Shown: positions 23,089 to 34,630 of the stretch, in pieces | Layout: the number at the start of each line of letters is the position of its first letter | Numbering within the stretch: position 1 is the stretch's first letter | NCBI GenBank assembly: GCA_902776835.1 | Contig: CACYRK010000013.1 | Location: 20,269-84,268, forward strand | DNA: 64,000 nucleotides | Origin: an uncultured Bacteroidales bacterium | GTDB lineage: Bacteria > Bacteroidota > Bacteroidia > Bacteroidales > Muribaculaceae | Direction of reading: 5' to 3' | The notes under the pieces: generated by a model | Told to the model about the DNA's origin: nothing | Databases searched by the model: none | What the model saw: only the letters and a program-made list of their open reading frames with translations | Made by a program: the position numbers and the translations under genes

Positions 23089-25269
23089 TTATTCGGAGAT
23101 TAAGCGACGGGATAATCTTGTTGCTTCATCATAAAACCCTTCACCGAAAGAGTCGTCAAGGTAGCCATCGTTACAAATGTTGATTCTATTCACTGGCTTA
23201 TCTTTATTATTTGAATCTACATAGAATATAGAAATACTGTCAACGCCTTTTTCATAGAAAACAGGAATGTTTGGCTTATCATCAATAGGTTCAATTTTTG
23301 CAGCCAACAGTTGTGCTTTGCGAATTAAGTATTCCGAGTGCGTCTCGATGATGAAGTGGATGTTATACTTCTCATACGCTTCAAGGAACATATCAGCGAG
23401 CAGCGACTGGTACTTGGGGTGCAAGTGTATCTCTGGCTCCTCGATGGCTATGGTGTTTATTTCGTAGTGGAACATATTGATGTCGTATCTGTCAAGGTTT
23501 TCAAATCTCCAATAACGATTCACTTTCTCGCCTTTGGCGGCGAGAATAGCGGTCTCGATTTGCAGGAGAATAGAAAGTAACTGCGTAATGCCATAGCCCT
23601 CATCGGCAAGGATTCTGCCCTCGTCGCCGTCAGCCTTGTGCAAGCGGATTTGCACGCCAAGACCCTCTTTGTCGATATGGAGAGAAATGGCTTTGCCGAT
23701 TTCGAACTTCTCAATCCAACGGTTCATGAAACTGTCTTCCTCATATTCTCGCTTGCCAATAAAACTGTGGCCGTTCTTATATTCACGATAAAGACGTTTC
23801 TTCTCGAAGTAGTTTTGGAGAAGTAAAGAGAAGTCATCCTTGTTTTCGAGTGTATAAAGGCGGCTAACGCTAGCGCGAGCCGAACTGACGTATGACATAT
23901 TGCCGCACCAGTCTGGGCAAGTGACTTCCTTCACTAATTCCTCGGCAAATTTGGTGAGCAGTTTGTATGCGACGTGGTAGTACCCCCCCCATGGATTGAA
24001 TCGCGAAGCTTCAACATATTCATAGTAACCATTCCCATCTTTTGCCATTTTCTTGTTCCACGTCATAACAATCTCATACAGCATCTCAAAAGTGAGTTTG
24101 CAGTTCTGCCAAGCCTCGATTTCTGCTTTTTGCTCAGCCTGTTTTGTTTCTTCGTCTTTGATTATGGGAACAAATTTATCACCTTCTAACGTAAATCCTT
24201 CTCCTCCTTTTACGTTATAAGGATTCATTGTAAGATAAGCGTTATCGAGCGTCAAGTCTCTTGCATCGAGTAAATGAACTTCTTTTATTGAACGACGAGC
24301 ACTGAACATTGGGCCAGCGCAAATAACTTTACAGAACCATCTTTCCTCATAATCGGCAAAGTAATCGGCAAAGTTTTCAAAATCAGATTCCATGAAATCT
24401 TTAATCACTTTGCGTGTGGCAAAAGCAAGGTCTTCTGCTGAGCCATTGACAAACTCTTTTGTGACGTAGGGCTCTACTTCACTTTTTGGCATTGTCGCCA
24501 GTTTGTCAATCACAGGTATTTCAAAGATTGACTTCTTTCCTTGCAGTTGCTCAATAACAGACGGCTCAACATCCATTGCGTGAATGAGGGATTTCTGGCG
24601 TTTGGCCACGCGCACATAACGGAAAATGTCATCTCTGCGAGGCTTATCAACGGTGCGCAGGTATTCGATAAGCTCTTTTACGGATTTCTCGTATTCTACT
24701 TTCGTTACTCCACCGTCAAATTCGTAGCTTGACTCAACGCCACTATAATTGTGAGCTGCAAATTCTACAAGCAAGAAAGTAATATAGTCTTCCTTTATAA
24801 TGTTCAGGTTGCAATATGCTCTCTCACCTTTGCAGGAATGATAGAATAAGCCTTCACTGGTGCTCATGGTAATGGATTCCAGATAGGCATTATTCAACTC
24901 GTCGTTCTCGTCATCGGAGAAAACAAGCTGCACGTTCACGTCTTTTGATAGCATGAGAGAGTGAACTGTGTACTCAATTGTAACAGCCTTTGTCGCTGAC
25001 CCTTCGTGAACGACCTTATCGAAACGACCTAACAGGTTGTTAGGATATGCCGTGAAATCCAACTTAAATTTATTAAGTTCGATTGGGTCGTCATTCTCAA
25101 TTGCTCTCTTGATTTGTGCAAGATAGCTGTTGAGCAAAAAGATTGCTTTAACAACAGAACTTTTACCCGAACTGTTGCTGCCGGTTAAAATTGTAATCGG
25201 GTTCAACTCGAAGGTAACGCCATTCTCATCGAACACCCTAAAATTCTTTATGTTTAATGTTGTCTTCAT
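23089..25269 (-). CDS. SMC-like AAA ATPase (AAA_15/21, DUF3696 type)
   Basis: A 726-residue ABC/SMC-type ATPase of the kind found in OLD, RloA and PARIS-like immune systems. Walker A is GSNSSGKSS at residues 30-38. Near the C-terminus come GRILADEGYGITQLLSILLQI (signature-like region), IAIEEPEIHLHPKYQ (Walker B, about 607-621) and FIIETHSEYLI (H-loop, about 642-650). The last ~80 residues (VFYEKGVDSISIFYVDSN) match the DUF3696 tail pattern. There is no TOPRIM domain in the protein, unlike OLD nucleases, so an effector must be separate; the next gene is the obvious candidate. Codon use is AT-rich compared with obg upstream. Confidence 0.88.
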   Translation of the reverse strand: MKTTLNIKNFRVFDENGVTFELNPITILTGSNSSGKSSVVKAIFLLNSYLAQIKRAIENDDPIELNKFKLDFTAYPNNLLGRFDKVVHEGSATKAVTIEYTVHSLMLSKDVNVQLVFSDDENDELNNAYLESITMSTSEGLFYHSCKGERAYCNLNIIKEDYITFLLVEFAAHNYSGVESSYEFDGGVTKVEYEKSVKELIEYLRTVDKPRRDDIFRYVRVAKRQKSLIHAMDVEPSVIEQLQGKKSIFEIPVIDKLATMPKSEVEPYVTKEFVNGSAEDLAFATRKVIKDFMESDFENFADYFADYEERWFCKVICAGPMFSARRSIKEVHLLDARDLTLDNAYLTMNPYNVKGGEGFTLEGDKFVPIIKDEETKQAEQKAEIEAWQNCKLTFEMLYEIVMTWNKKMAKDGNGYYEYVEASRFNPWGGYYHVAYKLLTKFAEELVKEVTCPDWCGNMSYVSSARASVSRLYTLENKDDFSLLLQNYFEKKRLYREYKNGHSFIGKREYEEDSFMNRWIEKFEIGKAISLHIDKEGLGVQIRLHKADGDEGRILADEGYGITQLLSILLQIETAILAAKGEKVNRYWRFENLDRYDINMFHYEINTIAIEEPEIHLHPKYQSLLADMFLEAYEKYNIHFIIETHSEYLIRKAQLLAAKIEPIDDKPNIPVFYEKGVDSISIFYVDSNNKDKPVNRINICNDGYLDDSFGEGFYDEATRLSRRLISE

Positions 25270-25315
25270 AATGCATTGTTTTTTGTTTGACGCTGCAAAA
25301 TTATATACTATGTGT

Positions 25316-26326
25316 TCAATTTATCTGAACGGATTGATAATTTTGTAAAGTTTTTTTTGCATCACCAATTATAATCTCCTGTAATTCTTTGTGGTTCAAT
25401 ACAGTAACACCAGAGCCATAGAATTGCAAAAGTTGCACCAGTTCACGATTGATTACAATCTCAATTTGAATGATTACGCCGTCTTCTTCATCGCGCACTT
25501 TTTTCTGCGTACCATGAATTGGCTTGGTCTCAATATAATTATATAGGTCTTTGCTTACCTTAATTTGTATGATTTCCGCCTCACCTTTACCACTTGATAC
25601 ACCGACTCTTTCTTCAAAGAAACCCTGAAAATCAATGTCGGTATTTGGCTTATAAGGAATGTTGGCAGACGCAACATCATTAATACGATCAAGAGCAAAG
25701 ATGGTTATCGTAGTGAAACCGTCAACACATCCCAACAAGAACCAGCGGTTGTTATACTGTTTTAGCAGGTAAGGATGGAACAAAAAATTTTTTTCATCTT
25801 GCCCGAAAGGCTGGTATTTGATTTCAAGAGCTTGTTGTGAAGCGATGGCACTGAACAATTTGGCGAACCATCCACGCCCTTTCAAGTCAAAATTCTCATC
25901 AAAAGCAACGATGGTTTCTTTTGTTGTTGGAATATTTAACGTTGACTTGAAATGTTCGATAAGGTCATCAACCCAATCGAATGTAGGCATACCCTCAAAC
26001 TTTGAGAGTATTGAAATGGTTTGCGTCAGTTGTGCCATTTCATCATCGTTGAGGGGTATGTTATAAATCGAGAACGATTTGTCCTCATATTCATAATAGA
26101 TATAACGACCTACCTTGCGTTGTACGATATGTGCTTCAGGAAAATTTGCCTCAAGTCCCTTGAGGTCTTCAAGAATGGTGACTTTAGAAGTTACAGGTTT
26201 GTAACCAAATTCATCAAGCGCAATATTACACTTCTCCATCATATCTTTGACGGAGTATTGTTTTGGACTTCGCAAGCAACGGTCAATGACCTTTTGCCTA
26301 ATAAGTGCATTTTTAGTTTGCGCCAT
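25316..26326 (-). CDS. WYL-domain transcription regulator
   Basis: A 336-residue regulator. The N-terminal ~80 residues form a helix-turn-helix region (IRQKVIDRCLRSPKQYSVKDMMEKC). The middle and C-terminal part holds a WYL domain (ALEIKYQPFGQDEKNFLFHP, then NRWFLLGCVDGF, a variant of the WYL triad). A WCX-like tail (IIQIKVSKDLYNYIETKPIHG) ends it. WYL proteins often sense nucleic acid or nucleotide ligands and repress phage-defence operons such as BREX and CBASS. This one heads the five-gene AT-rich block, 53 bases downstream of obg and 46 bases before the ATPase gene. It is the likely regulator of the block. Confidence 0.88.
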   Translation of the reverse strand: MAQTKNALIRQKVIDRCLRSPKQYSVKDMMEKCNIALDEFGYKPVTSKVTILEDLKGLEANFPEAHIVQRKVGRYIYYEYEDKSFSIYNIPLNDDEMAQLTQTISILSKFEGMPTFDWVDDLIEHFKSTLNIPTTKETIVAFDENFDLKGRGWFAKLFSAIASQQALEIKYQPFGQDEKNFLFHPYLLKQYNNRWFLLGCVDGFTTITIFALDRINDVASANIPYKPNTDIDFQGFFEERVGVSSGKGEAEIIQIKVSKDLYNYIETKPIHGTQKKVRDEEDGVIIQIEIVINRELVQLLQFYGSGVTVLNHKELQEIIIGDAKKTLQNYQSVQIN

Positions 26327-26379
26327 TTTTGATTTATGAATAACAATTCAAGACAAACCAAAAGATCATGATAGGGGGG

Positions 26380-27633
26380 CTAGGCGTCGTCGGGGTCGCT
26401 GACGACCTGGAAGTCTTTGTTCTCGTCGTCGTAGTCGCTCTCCCAGTACTCCTCGCTCCACTCGCGCTGGTTTTGCTCGGGGTCGGTCATCTTGCCACGG
26501 CCACGGGCCTTGTTGGGCGTGTCGTCGACCGGCGCCTCGTCCTCGCTCTCGGGAGCGGCAAAGATAAACTCGTCCTCGGCTTTCTCGCGATGACGCGCAT
26601 CGAGGTCGCGGTGGGTGAGCGTCTCGGGGATGCGGTTGCGCTCGTCGTTGATGGTGCGCCACAGCAGGTCCTTGAGTTCGGTGAGCCCGCGTTGTGCCAC
26701 ACTTGAGATAAACACCGTCTCAACGTCGGCAGGCAACTCGCTCCGCATCTGGTCGATCAACTCATCGTCAAGCATATCGCTCTTGGTGATGGCCAGCACG
26801 CGCGGCTTGCTCACCAGGTCGGGATTGAAGGTCTCAAGTTCGTTGCACAGCACATCGTACTCGTGGCGGATGTCGTCGCTGTCGGCCGGAATCATAAACA
26901 ACAGCACCGCATTGCGCTCGATGTGGCGCAAGAAGCGTAGTCCCAGGCCCTTGCCCTCACTGGCGCCCTCGATGATGCCAGGGATGTCGGCCATGACAAA
27001 CGATTGCTGGCCACGGTAGGTGACGATGCCAAGGTTGGGTTCGAGCGTGGTAAACGGATAGTTGGCAATCTTGGGCTTGGCGGCCGAGATGACCGAGAGC
27101 AGCGTCGACTTGCCGGCATTGGGGAAGCCCACCAAACCCACGTCGGCGAGCAGTTTAAGTTCCAGGATCACCGTCTTCTCGATGCCGGGTTCGCCAGGCT
27201 GCGCAAAACGCGGTGTCTGCCGCGTGGCGCTCTTGAAGTGGGTGTTGCCCAGTCCGCCGCGGCCTCCCTTGAGCAGGCGCACCACCTGGTCGTGCTCGGT
27301 GACGTCGCACAGGAATTGCCCGGTCTCGGCATCGTAGACTGCCGTTCCGCAGGGCACCTCGATAGTGCGGTCCTCGCCATCTTTGCCGGTCGACTGGTTC
27401 TCGTAGCCCGGCTGTCCGTCGGTGGCAAGGATGTGGCGGGTGTACTTGAGGTGGATGAGCGTCCACAGGTTGCGGTTGCCCTTCAGGTACACGTGTCCGC
27501 CACGACCGCCGTCTCCGCCGTCGGGACCGCCCTTGGGGATGTATTTCGCGCGGTGCAGATGCGCCGAGCCCGCGCCGCCCTTGCCGCTGCGGCACAATAT
27601 TTTCACGTAGTCGATAAAGTTGCTTTCGGCCAT
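26380..27633 (-). CDS. obg: GTPase Obg/CgtA
   Basis: An essential GTPase in late 50S subunit assembly and stringent control. The 417 residues contain the glycine-rich OBG fold ([20 protein letters not shown], then [18 protein letters not shown]), a G domain with [15 protein letters not shown] (G1), [21 protein letters not shown] (switch II) and AITKSD (G4), and an acidic, charged C-terminal tail that is typical of Bacteroidota. It lies 36 bases downstream of the GH97 gene on the same strand. The AT-rich five-gene block follows directly. Confidence 0.97.
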   Translation of the reverse strand: MAESNFIDYVKILCRSGKGGAGSAHLHRAKYIPKGGPDGGDGGRGGHVYLKGNRNLWTLIHLKYTRHILATDGQPGYENQSTGKDGEDRTIEVPCGTAVYDAETGQFLCDVTEHDQVVRLLKGGRGGLGNTHFKSATRQTPRFAQPGEPGIEKTVILELKLLADVGLVGFPNAGKSTLLSVISAAKPKIANYPFTTLEPNLGIVTYRGQQSFVMADIPGIIEGASEGKGLGLRFLRHIERNAVLLFMIPADSDDIRHEYDVLCNELETFNPDLVSKPRVLAITKSDMLDDELIDQMRSELPADVETVFISSVAQRGLTELKDLLWRTINDERNRIPETLTHRDLDARHREKAEDEFIFAAPESEDEAPVDDTPNKARGRGKMTDPEQNQREWSEEYWESDYDDENKDFQVVSDPDDA

Positions 27634-27669
27634 AATAAGATGCTTTTTTAGAGTGTGGTTAGTGTTGCT

Positions 27670-29838
<2,169 letters not shown>

Positions 29839-29862
29839 TTATCGTTATTTACTTTTTGTGTG

Positions 29863-29894
29863 CAAAATTAGTGCAAGGCGAGCGAAATGCCAAA
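29863..29894 (-). promoter_or_regulatory. GH97 promoter with -33 half in a dispersed repeat
   Basis: Minus strand: TTTG (29891-29894), 20 bases, TAATTTTG (29863-29870). As at hutH, the TTTG is the one in the repeat core (AAATTTGGC on the minus strand), and the spacing is again 20. Confidence 0.65.
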
Positions 29895-29917
29895 TTTATT
29901 TGGGCATTTCCGAGCCG
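29878..29917. repeat. Third copy of the dispersed inverted repeat
   Basis: Shares GCGAGCGAAATGCC, AAATTTATTTG, then GGCATTTCCGAGC with the two copies at 4754-4899. The arms GAAATGCC / GGGCATTTC can pair. Confidence 0.85.
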
Positions 29918-30063
29918 CAGCCTAATTTCGTGGTTTTGGTCATAGTTCAGCGGTTCAGGCCAATCGAAGTAAAATGTGAACCAATGCTCACAAACAGCAA
30001 TTCTAAATGAAATTATACTTTTATTTTACCCCAAAATAGCACCTGATTGTGAAATATTATTAT

Positions 30064-30071
30064 TAACTTTG
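30064..30071 (+). promoter_or_regulatory. -7 box upstream of the large secreted protein
   Basis: TAACTTTG, 64 bases before the ATG at 30135. A convincing -33 box is not seen. Confidence 0.4.
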
Positions 30072-30134
30072 TGCATTGAATTTGATTTCTTGAGTTATTC
30101 ACCACATTTAGTAACTTTATTTTCGGTATTCATT

Positions 30135-33100
30135 ATGAAAAAGTCTTTACTTCTATTTCTGCTTGCGACGCTCGCGGCCATTGGGCCGGCACACGCCGTC
30201 GAGTCACTGACAGTAAACGATGGGACAGGAGAAAATACCAATATTCCCATCTATGGATTTTACAGCGACGAGTACCAGAAGACCGCCTTCATCATTCCCG
30301 CCCAGAACCTGACGGAGATGAACGACGGTTTAATATCTTCTTTGGCTTGGTACCTCTCGTCGCCCGGTTCGTCACCTCTTATGGGAACGTTCCAAATTGT
30401 TCTCAGTGAAGTGGAAGGCACAACAGTCACCAATTTCAGTGAGGCCGATGCTGGAACTGTAGTTTACGAAGGGTTAATTGATGTAACCCAAAGCGTTACG
30501 CAAATCGAGTTTGACAACCCGTACCATTACCAAGGCGGGAATCTACTTGTGGGGGTGCGTGTTATCACGCCTAGCAATTTTACCAGCATTACGTTCTCTG
30601 GTACACAAGCCCAAGAAAACGTGAGCGCTTACGGGCATAGTGGCAATTCTTTAGATGCAATCAACGCAAATGTATCGAAGTTTCTGCCTAAAACCACTCT
30701 TTACTACACGCCATCCGGCGAGACATACATCAGCAAACCCAAGAACTTGACGGTAAGCAACATACAGGCCAACAGCGCTACTGTGTCGTGGACTGCCGGA
30801 AGCAACGAGACCTCTTGGAACATTGCATACAAGGAAACGGCCGAGGAGCAATGGAACGAAGAGTTGGTGAACAACACCACCTACCTACTCGACGAACTCC
30901 AAAACGGGACCTACTATGATGTGAGAGTGCAGGCTGTAACAAGCGGCGGTCAAAGCGAATGGGTCACCATACAGTTTGCCACTCCCTACTGCGATGATAG
31001 TGATAAGGTTGCTGTCAATTACACGCTCTCCGACACCTACGGCGATGGGTGGAACGGCAACAAAATTCAAGTTGTAAACGAGGACACTGGAATCGCAGAA
31101 TACACTCTCGAATGCCCATCGAGTACTATTGACGGCACGATAATGCTGTGTGTGGGAGTAACATACAACTTTGTGTGGGTAAAGGGGTCATACCCCGAAG
31201 AGGCGTCTTTCGTTTTCTCTGATGAGAATGGTGAAATCTTCAACTGCACCTCAGCCAGCAACTATAATGATGGCGATACAATCTTCTCTTATACACCCAG
31301 GTTTACTCTTTATTCTAGGCCAAAGGATGTGGCAGCAAGCAACGTCACTTACTCCACGGCCAACCTGAGTTGGACTCCAGGAAGCGACGAGTCGGCTTGG
31401 CAAATAGTGTATGCCGAAGGCGCCGACTTTGACCCCGACGGAATCGATATGATTCCAATCGAAGTGACAGGAACACCAAGCACAACCCTTACTGGACTTA
31501 GCGAAGATGCCACCTACTACGTATATGTGCGTGGCAACTTTGGAGAGGGCAATCTCAGTTTGTGGAGCGATGTGTGCTCGTTCACAACACCTGAGCGGTT
31601 CAACAAGCCCACCGACCTCACTATCGACGACGTGAAGGCGACAAGCGTCACGGCACATTGGACCGGCGATGCACAAAGTTACAATGTGAGATACCGTGCG
31701 TTCAGCGGTATTTACGAGAGTTTTGAGGATGGTGTGATTCCCAATGGATGGACTATCGTCGATAGCGACGATGACGGCAGAAACTGGAAGGTGATAAACC
31801 CGTCGACCTATTTCACTTCATCCGAAATCAACGCTTACGATGGGCAATACACAATTATGTCAAGGAGTTACGACGGTTCCGCTTTCGAACCCGACAACTG
31901 GCTCATTACGTCAAAGGTGGAATTAGGAGGTGAACTCGAGTACTGGATATTTGGCAATGAACAATATCCTGAGACTTACCGAATCTATGTCTCGACTACC
32001 GACACCGACATCTCAAGTTTTGTGCCTCTTACCGATAATTTGGAATCACCCAGAGAAAGCGGGTGGCTCTACAAGTCATTCAGTTTGAGCGACTTTGCCG
32101 GACAGGAGGGCTATATCGCTTTCCGAAACTACGACTGTTCCAATATGGACCTTATGCTTATCGATGCCGTCAAGGTCAAAGGCACCACTGAACAGGAATG
32201 GACCGTGGTGGAGAACGCCACTAATCCCGTTACCATCACGGGGCTTGACCCCAGCACTATTTACGAGATTCAAGTGCAAAGCATTTACAGCGACGGTGCA
32301 TCTAAATGGACCGAAAGCAAGTTATTCACAACTCCCGACATCACCAGCATTCCCGAAATCGTCAATGTGGAAACGACAGCCAACAATGCAACAGTCTCCT
32401 GGACAGGAGCGCATGACACTTACAACCTGCGTTACCGCACCAGCGTGAAGAAGGTCGGTTTCTTTGATGACTTCGAGAGCAACTCGCTCAGTGGATGGAC
32501 CAACCTTGATGCCGATGGCGATAACAACGGGTGGTACATATTCTCGCCTTTTGACATAGGAATTAACACAGTGGATGCTAATGGCAACCCCTATACTCTC
32601 GACTTCCGCTGTGCCACTTCAGCAAGTTACAATGGTTCTGCTCTCCATCCCGACAACTGGCTGATTTCGCCGCAAGTCGAACTCAAGGGAGAGTTCTCGG
32701 TGTGGCTGCGCAACCAAGACATAAGTTATCCCGAGACTTTCGCCATCTATCTTTCGACAACAGGCAAAAACGTCGAAGACTTCACCACAGTACTGGTGGC
32801 TGAGACCCAAGCCCCGGCGCTCTATTCCGAGTATACCGCCGACTTGAGCGAATATAACGGGGCAAAGGGATACATTGCAATACGGCACTTCAACTCAAGC
32901 GACAAGTTCCGACTCAATGTTGACAACTTCCATGTTAAGCACGGGGAGGACATTCCCGCCGGTGAATGGATTGTGATGGAGAACGTGAGTTCGCCATTCG
33001 TCATCGAGGGCCTTGACCCCGACACGAGGTATGACGTAGAAATTCAAGGTGTTATCGATGACGATAACGTTACCGAATGGACCCCGGCCAAGTGGTTCGA

Positions 33101-33860
33101 GACAGAAAAGGGACCCATCACCCTTGCTAAAGCCCTCGTGGGCAAGGAGGGAGACGTTACCATATCAAGCAATCTGAAGGTCGTAGAGGCTAACGAAATT
33201 TTCGCATCAGCCAGCGATGGAGAAGGAAACTGGATTGTGCTTTTCACCGCCGAACCGCTTGATGAGGGCATCGTCATTGCCAACCTCCAGGGAATAATCA
33301 GTGGGCTCGACAAGAATCCATCAATGACCGTTGAGAGTTACGACGTGAGCGAAGCCATCGTCGACGTGACCGAAGCATCATTCGATCTGCGCACGGCTCA
33401 GGCCAGCGACATCACCGCTCTCAAATCGGCAGAAATCGTTTCCTTCATAGGATGCTATAACACAACATCTCAAGAGATTTGCGCCTATGAGCCCGATGAC
33501 GATCCCGCAGGAATACACCTGACGGCGTTCACCGATTACATAAGTGAATCGGCAATCGACAATAAGTTACAGAAGTTCACAGGCTTAATACAATTCGCCG
33601 AGGCTTGGGATGCCCCCGCAAGGCACAACGGAGTTCCTGCACGAGTGCCAATCGATGGCGACAACGCCTTAGAGAACATCTTATTCTACATAACCGGCGT
33701 CGAGGCGCTAACACCAACCGGCATCGACAATGTTGCTGTAACCGGCAGCAAGCAAATACAAGGTATCTACAACGTGAACGGTCAGCGGGTGACTCGTCCA
33801 GAAAAGGGCATCTACATCATCCGCTACACCGACGGCTCAGCAGCCAAGGTGCGATTCTAA
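30135..33860 (+). CDS. Large secreted FN3 / cleaved-adhesin-type protein with C-terminal sorting motif
   Basis: A 1241-residue secreted protein. The frame is open to 29976, but MKKSLLLFLLATLAAIGPAHA at 30135 is a clear signal peptide. Fibronectin type III domains begin near residues 200, 394, 490 and 736. The last two are each interrupted by a beta-sandwich of the cleaved-adhesin (choice-of-anchor J) type: YESFEDGVIPNGWTIVDSD and FFDDFESNSLSGWTNLD, each with a DNWLI motif. The FN3 domain resumes after each insert (WTVVENATNPVTITGLDP; WIVMENVSSPFVIEGLDP). The end (IQGIYNVNGQRV, then KGIYIIRYTDG) is the Bacteroidota type IX-like sorting tail. Probable surface glycan or matrix binder. Confidence 0.88.
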   Translation: MKKSLLLFLLATLAAIGPAHAVESLTVNDGTGENTNIPIYGFYSDEYQKTAFIIPAQNLTEMNDGLISSLAWYLSSPGSSPLMGTFQIVLSEVEGTTVTNFSEADAGTVVYEGLIDVTQSVTQIEFDNPYHYQGGNLLVGVRVITPSNFTSITFSGTQAQENVSAYGHSGNSLDAINANVSKFLPKTTLYYTPSGETYISKPKNLTVSNIQANSATVSWTAGSNETSWNIAYKETAEEQWNEELVNNTTYLLDELQNGTYYDVRVQAVTSGGQSEWVTIQFATPYCDDSDKVAVNYTLSDTYGDGWNGNKIQVVNEDTGIAEYTLECPSSTIDGTIMLCVGVTYNFVWVKGSYPEEASFVFSDENGEIFNCTSASNYNDGDTIFSYTPRFTLYSRPKDVAASNVTYSTANLSWTPGSDESAWQIVYAEGADFDPDGIDMIPIEVTGTPSTTLTGLSEDATYYVYVRGNFGEGNLSLWSDVCSFTTPERFNKPTDLTIDDVKATSVTAHWTGDAQSYNVRYRAFSGIYESFEDGVIPNGWTIVDSDDDGRNWKVINPSTYFTSSEINAYDGQYTIMSRSYDGSAFEPDNWLITSKVELGGELEYWIFGNEQYPETYRIYVSTTDTDISSFVPLTDNLESPRESGWLYKSFSLSDFAGQEGYIAFRNYDCSNMDLMLIDAVKVKGTTEQEWTVVENATNPVTITGLDPSTIYEIQVQSIYSDGASKWTESKLFTTPDITSIPEIVNVETTANNATVSWTGAHDTYNLRYRTSVKKVGFFDDFESNSLSGWTNLDADGDNNGWYIFSPFDIGINTVDANGNPYTLDFRCATSASYNGSALHPDNWLISPQVELKGEFSVWLRNQDISYPETFAIYLSTTGKNVEDFTTVLVAETQAPALYSEYTADLSEYNGAKGYIAIRHFNSSDKFRLNVDNFHVKHGEDIPAGEWIVMENVSSPFVIEGLDPDTRYDVEIQGVIDDDNVTEWTPAKWFETEKGPITLAKALVGKEGDVTISSNLKVVEANEIFASASDGEGNWIVLFTAEPLDEGIVIANLQGIISGLDKNPSMTVESYDVSEAIVDVTEASFDLRTAQASDITALKSAEIVSFIGCYNTTSQEICAYEPDDDPAGIHLTAFTDYISESAIDNKLQKFTGLIQFAEAWDAPARHNGVPARVPIDGDNALENILFYITGVEALTPTGIDNVAVTGSKQIQGIYNVNGQRVTRPEKGIYIIRYTDGSAAKVRF

Positions 33861-33880
33861 CCCTCACGTTCCCAACATAT

Positions 33881-33918
33881 AAAAATAGCGGCACCCAACT
33901 CTGGGCGCCGCTATTTTT
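33881..33918 (+). terminator. Terminator of the large secreted protein
   Basis: Arms AAAAATAGCGGC and GCCGCTATTTTT with an inner CCCA/TGGG stem; ends in TTTTT, 21 bases after the stop codon. Confidence 0.85.
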
Positions 33919-34073
33919 ATTCATCGCTGTCCGGTAAACAGTTTCAACGATTCTCTAACATGAGTTCGGCATAATATAGTCACAGAATCAATGCGTTAGC
34001 AAATGAGGGCACTTCAAAATAGGATTATGATCGAAAAACCTCGAGCAGCAATTATGGTTATAATTCAAAACTT

Positions 34074-34341
34074 TGTCCTCAAAGGGACGGTTCCTTTGAG
34101 GACAAAATTTTCTCAGCCTGTCCTCAAAGGGACGGTTCTTTTGAGGACAAATTGCTCGGTTGATAACGGAGGAAGTATTGATTATAAAATTTGGCTAATA
34201 TTCACATAAGCGTCTGTTGTAAAATTAATTAAAAAGTCAATATTGTAGTAGGAGGCTGTCATATGATGAGTATTTTGGTTCTTAAAAATTGATTAATATC
34301 AAAATCAAGATGTCCTCAAAAGAACCGTCCCTTTGAGGACA
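34074..34341. repeat. REP-like palindromes, one direct plus an inverted pair
   Basis: 31-bp elements with arms TGTCCTCAAA and TTTGAGGACA around GGGACGGTTC: 34074-34104, 34119-34149 and, inverted, 34311-34341. The second and third are exact reverse complements of each other, 161 bp apart. Such elements are usually moved by REP-associated tyrosine transposases; none is encoded here. Confidence 0.85.
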
Positions 34342-34450
34342 TTTGGTGATTGACTTTTGGATGTGATTATGGTTATTTGGCACAAAAAGAGGGTGTGTCA
34401 TGCCTAGTTGCAAACACACACTCATCCGTCGCTTCGCGCCACCTCCCCTA

Positions 34451-34553
34451 TCTTAGTTGATCTCACCAAATTGTATTATCTCACACCTTTGATAGACTTT
34501 GAACCTATCGGCAACTTCTTAGTTGATCTCACCAAATTGTATTATCTCACACC
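34451..34553. repeat. Two identical 37-bp direct repeats at a 66-bp period
   Basis: The unit beginning TCTTAGTTGATCTCACC and ending TATCTCACACC occurs at 34451-34487 and 34517-34553, separated by 29 unrelated bases. The geometry equals a type II CRISPR unit, but there are only two copies and no cas gene in the window. Confidence 0.8.
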
Positions 34554-34630
34554 CTTGAATGGGTTTACCGGGCGCCGCTATTTTTGACTTTGGCACTTTG
34601 AGAAAAGTGATTTTTCAGGAAATCAGCCCA

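Larger units (their letters stand above)
33919..34630. other. 710-bp gene-free, repeat-rich stretch
   Basis: No plausible gene on either strand. It holds three REP-like palindromes (34074-34341), two 37-bp direct repeats (34451-34553), and near its right end (34570-34585) a second copy of the GGGCGCCGCTATTTTT terminator arm that closes the preceding gene. The base composition is much more AT-rich than the flanking genes. Confidence 0.7.
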
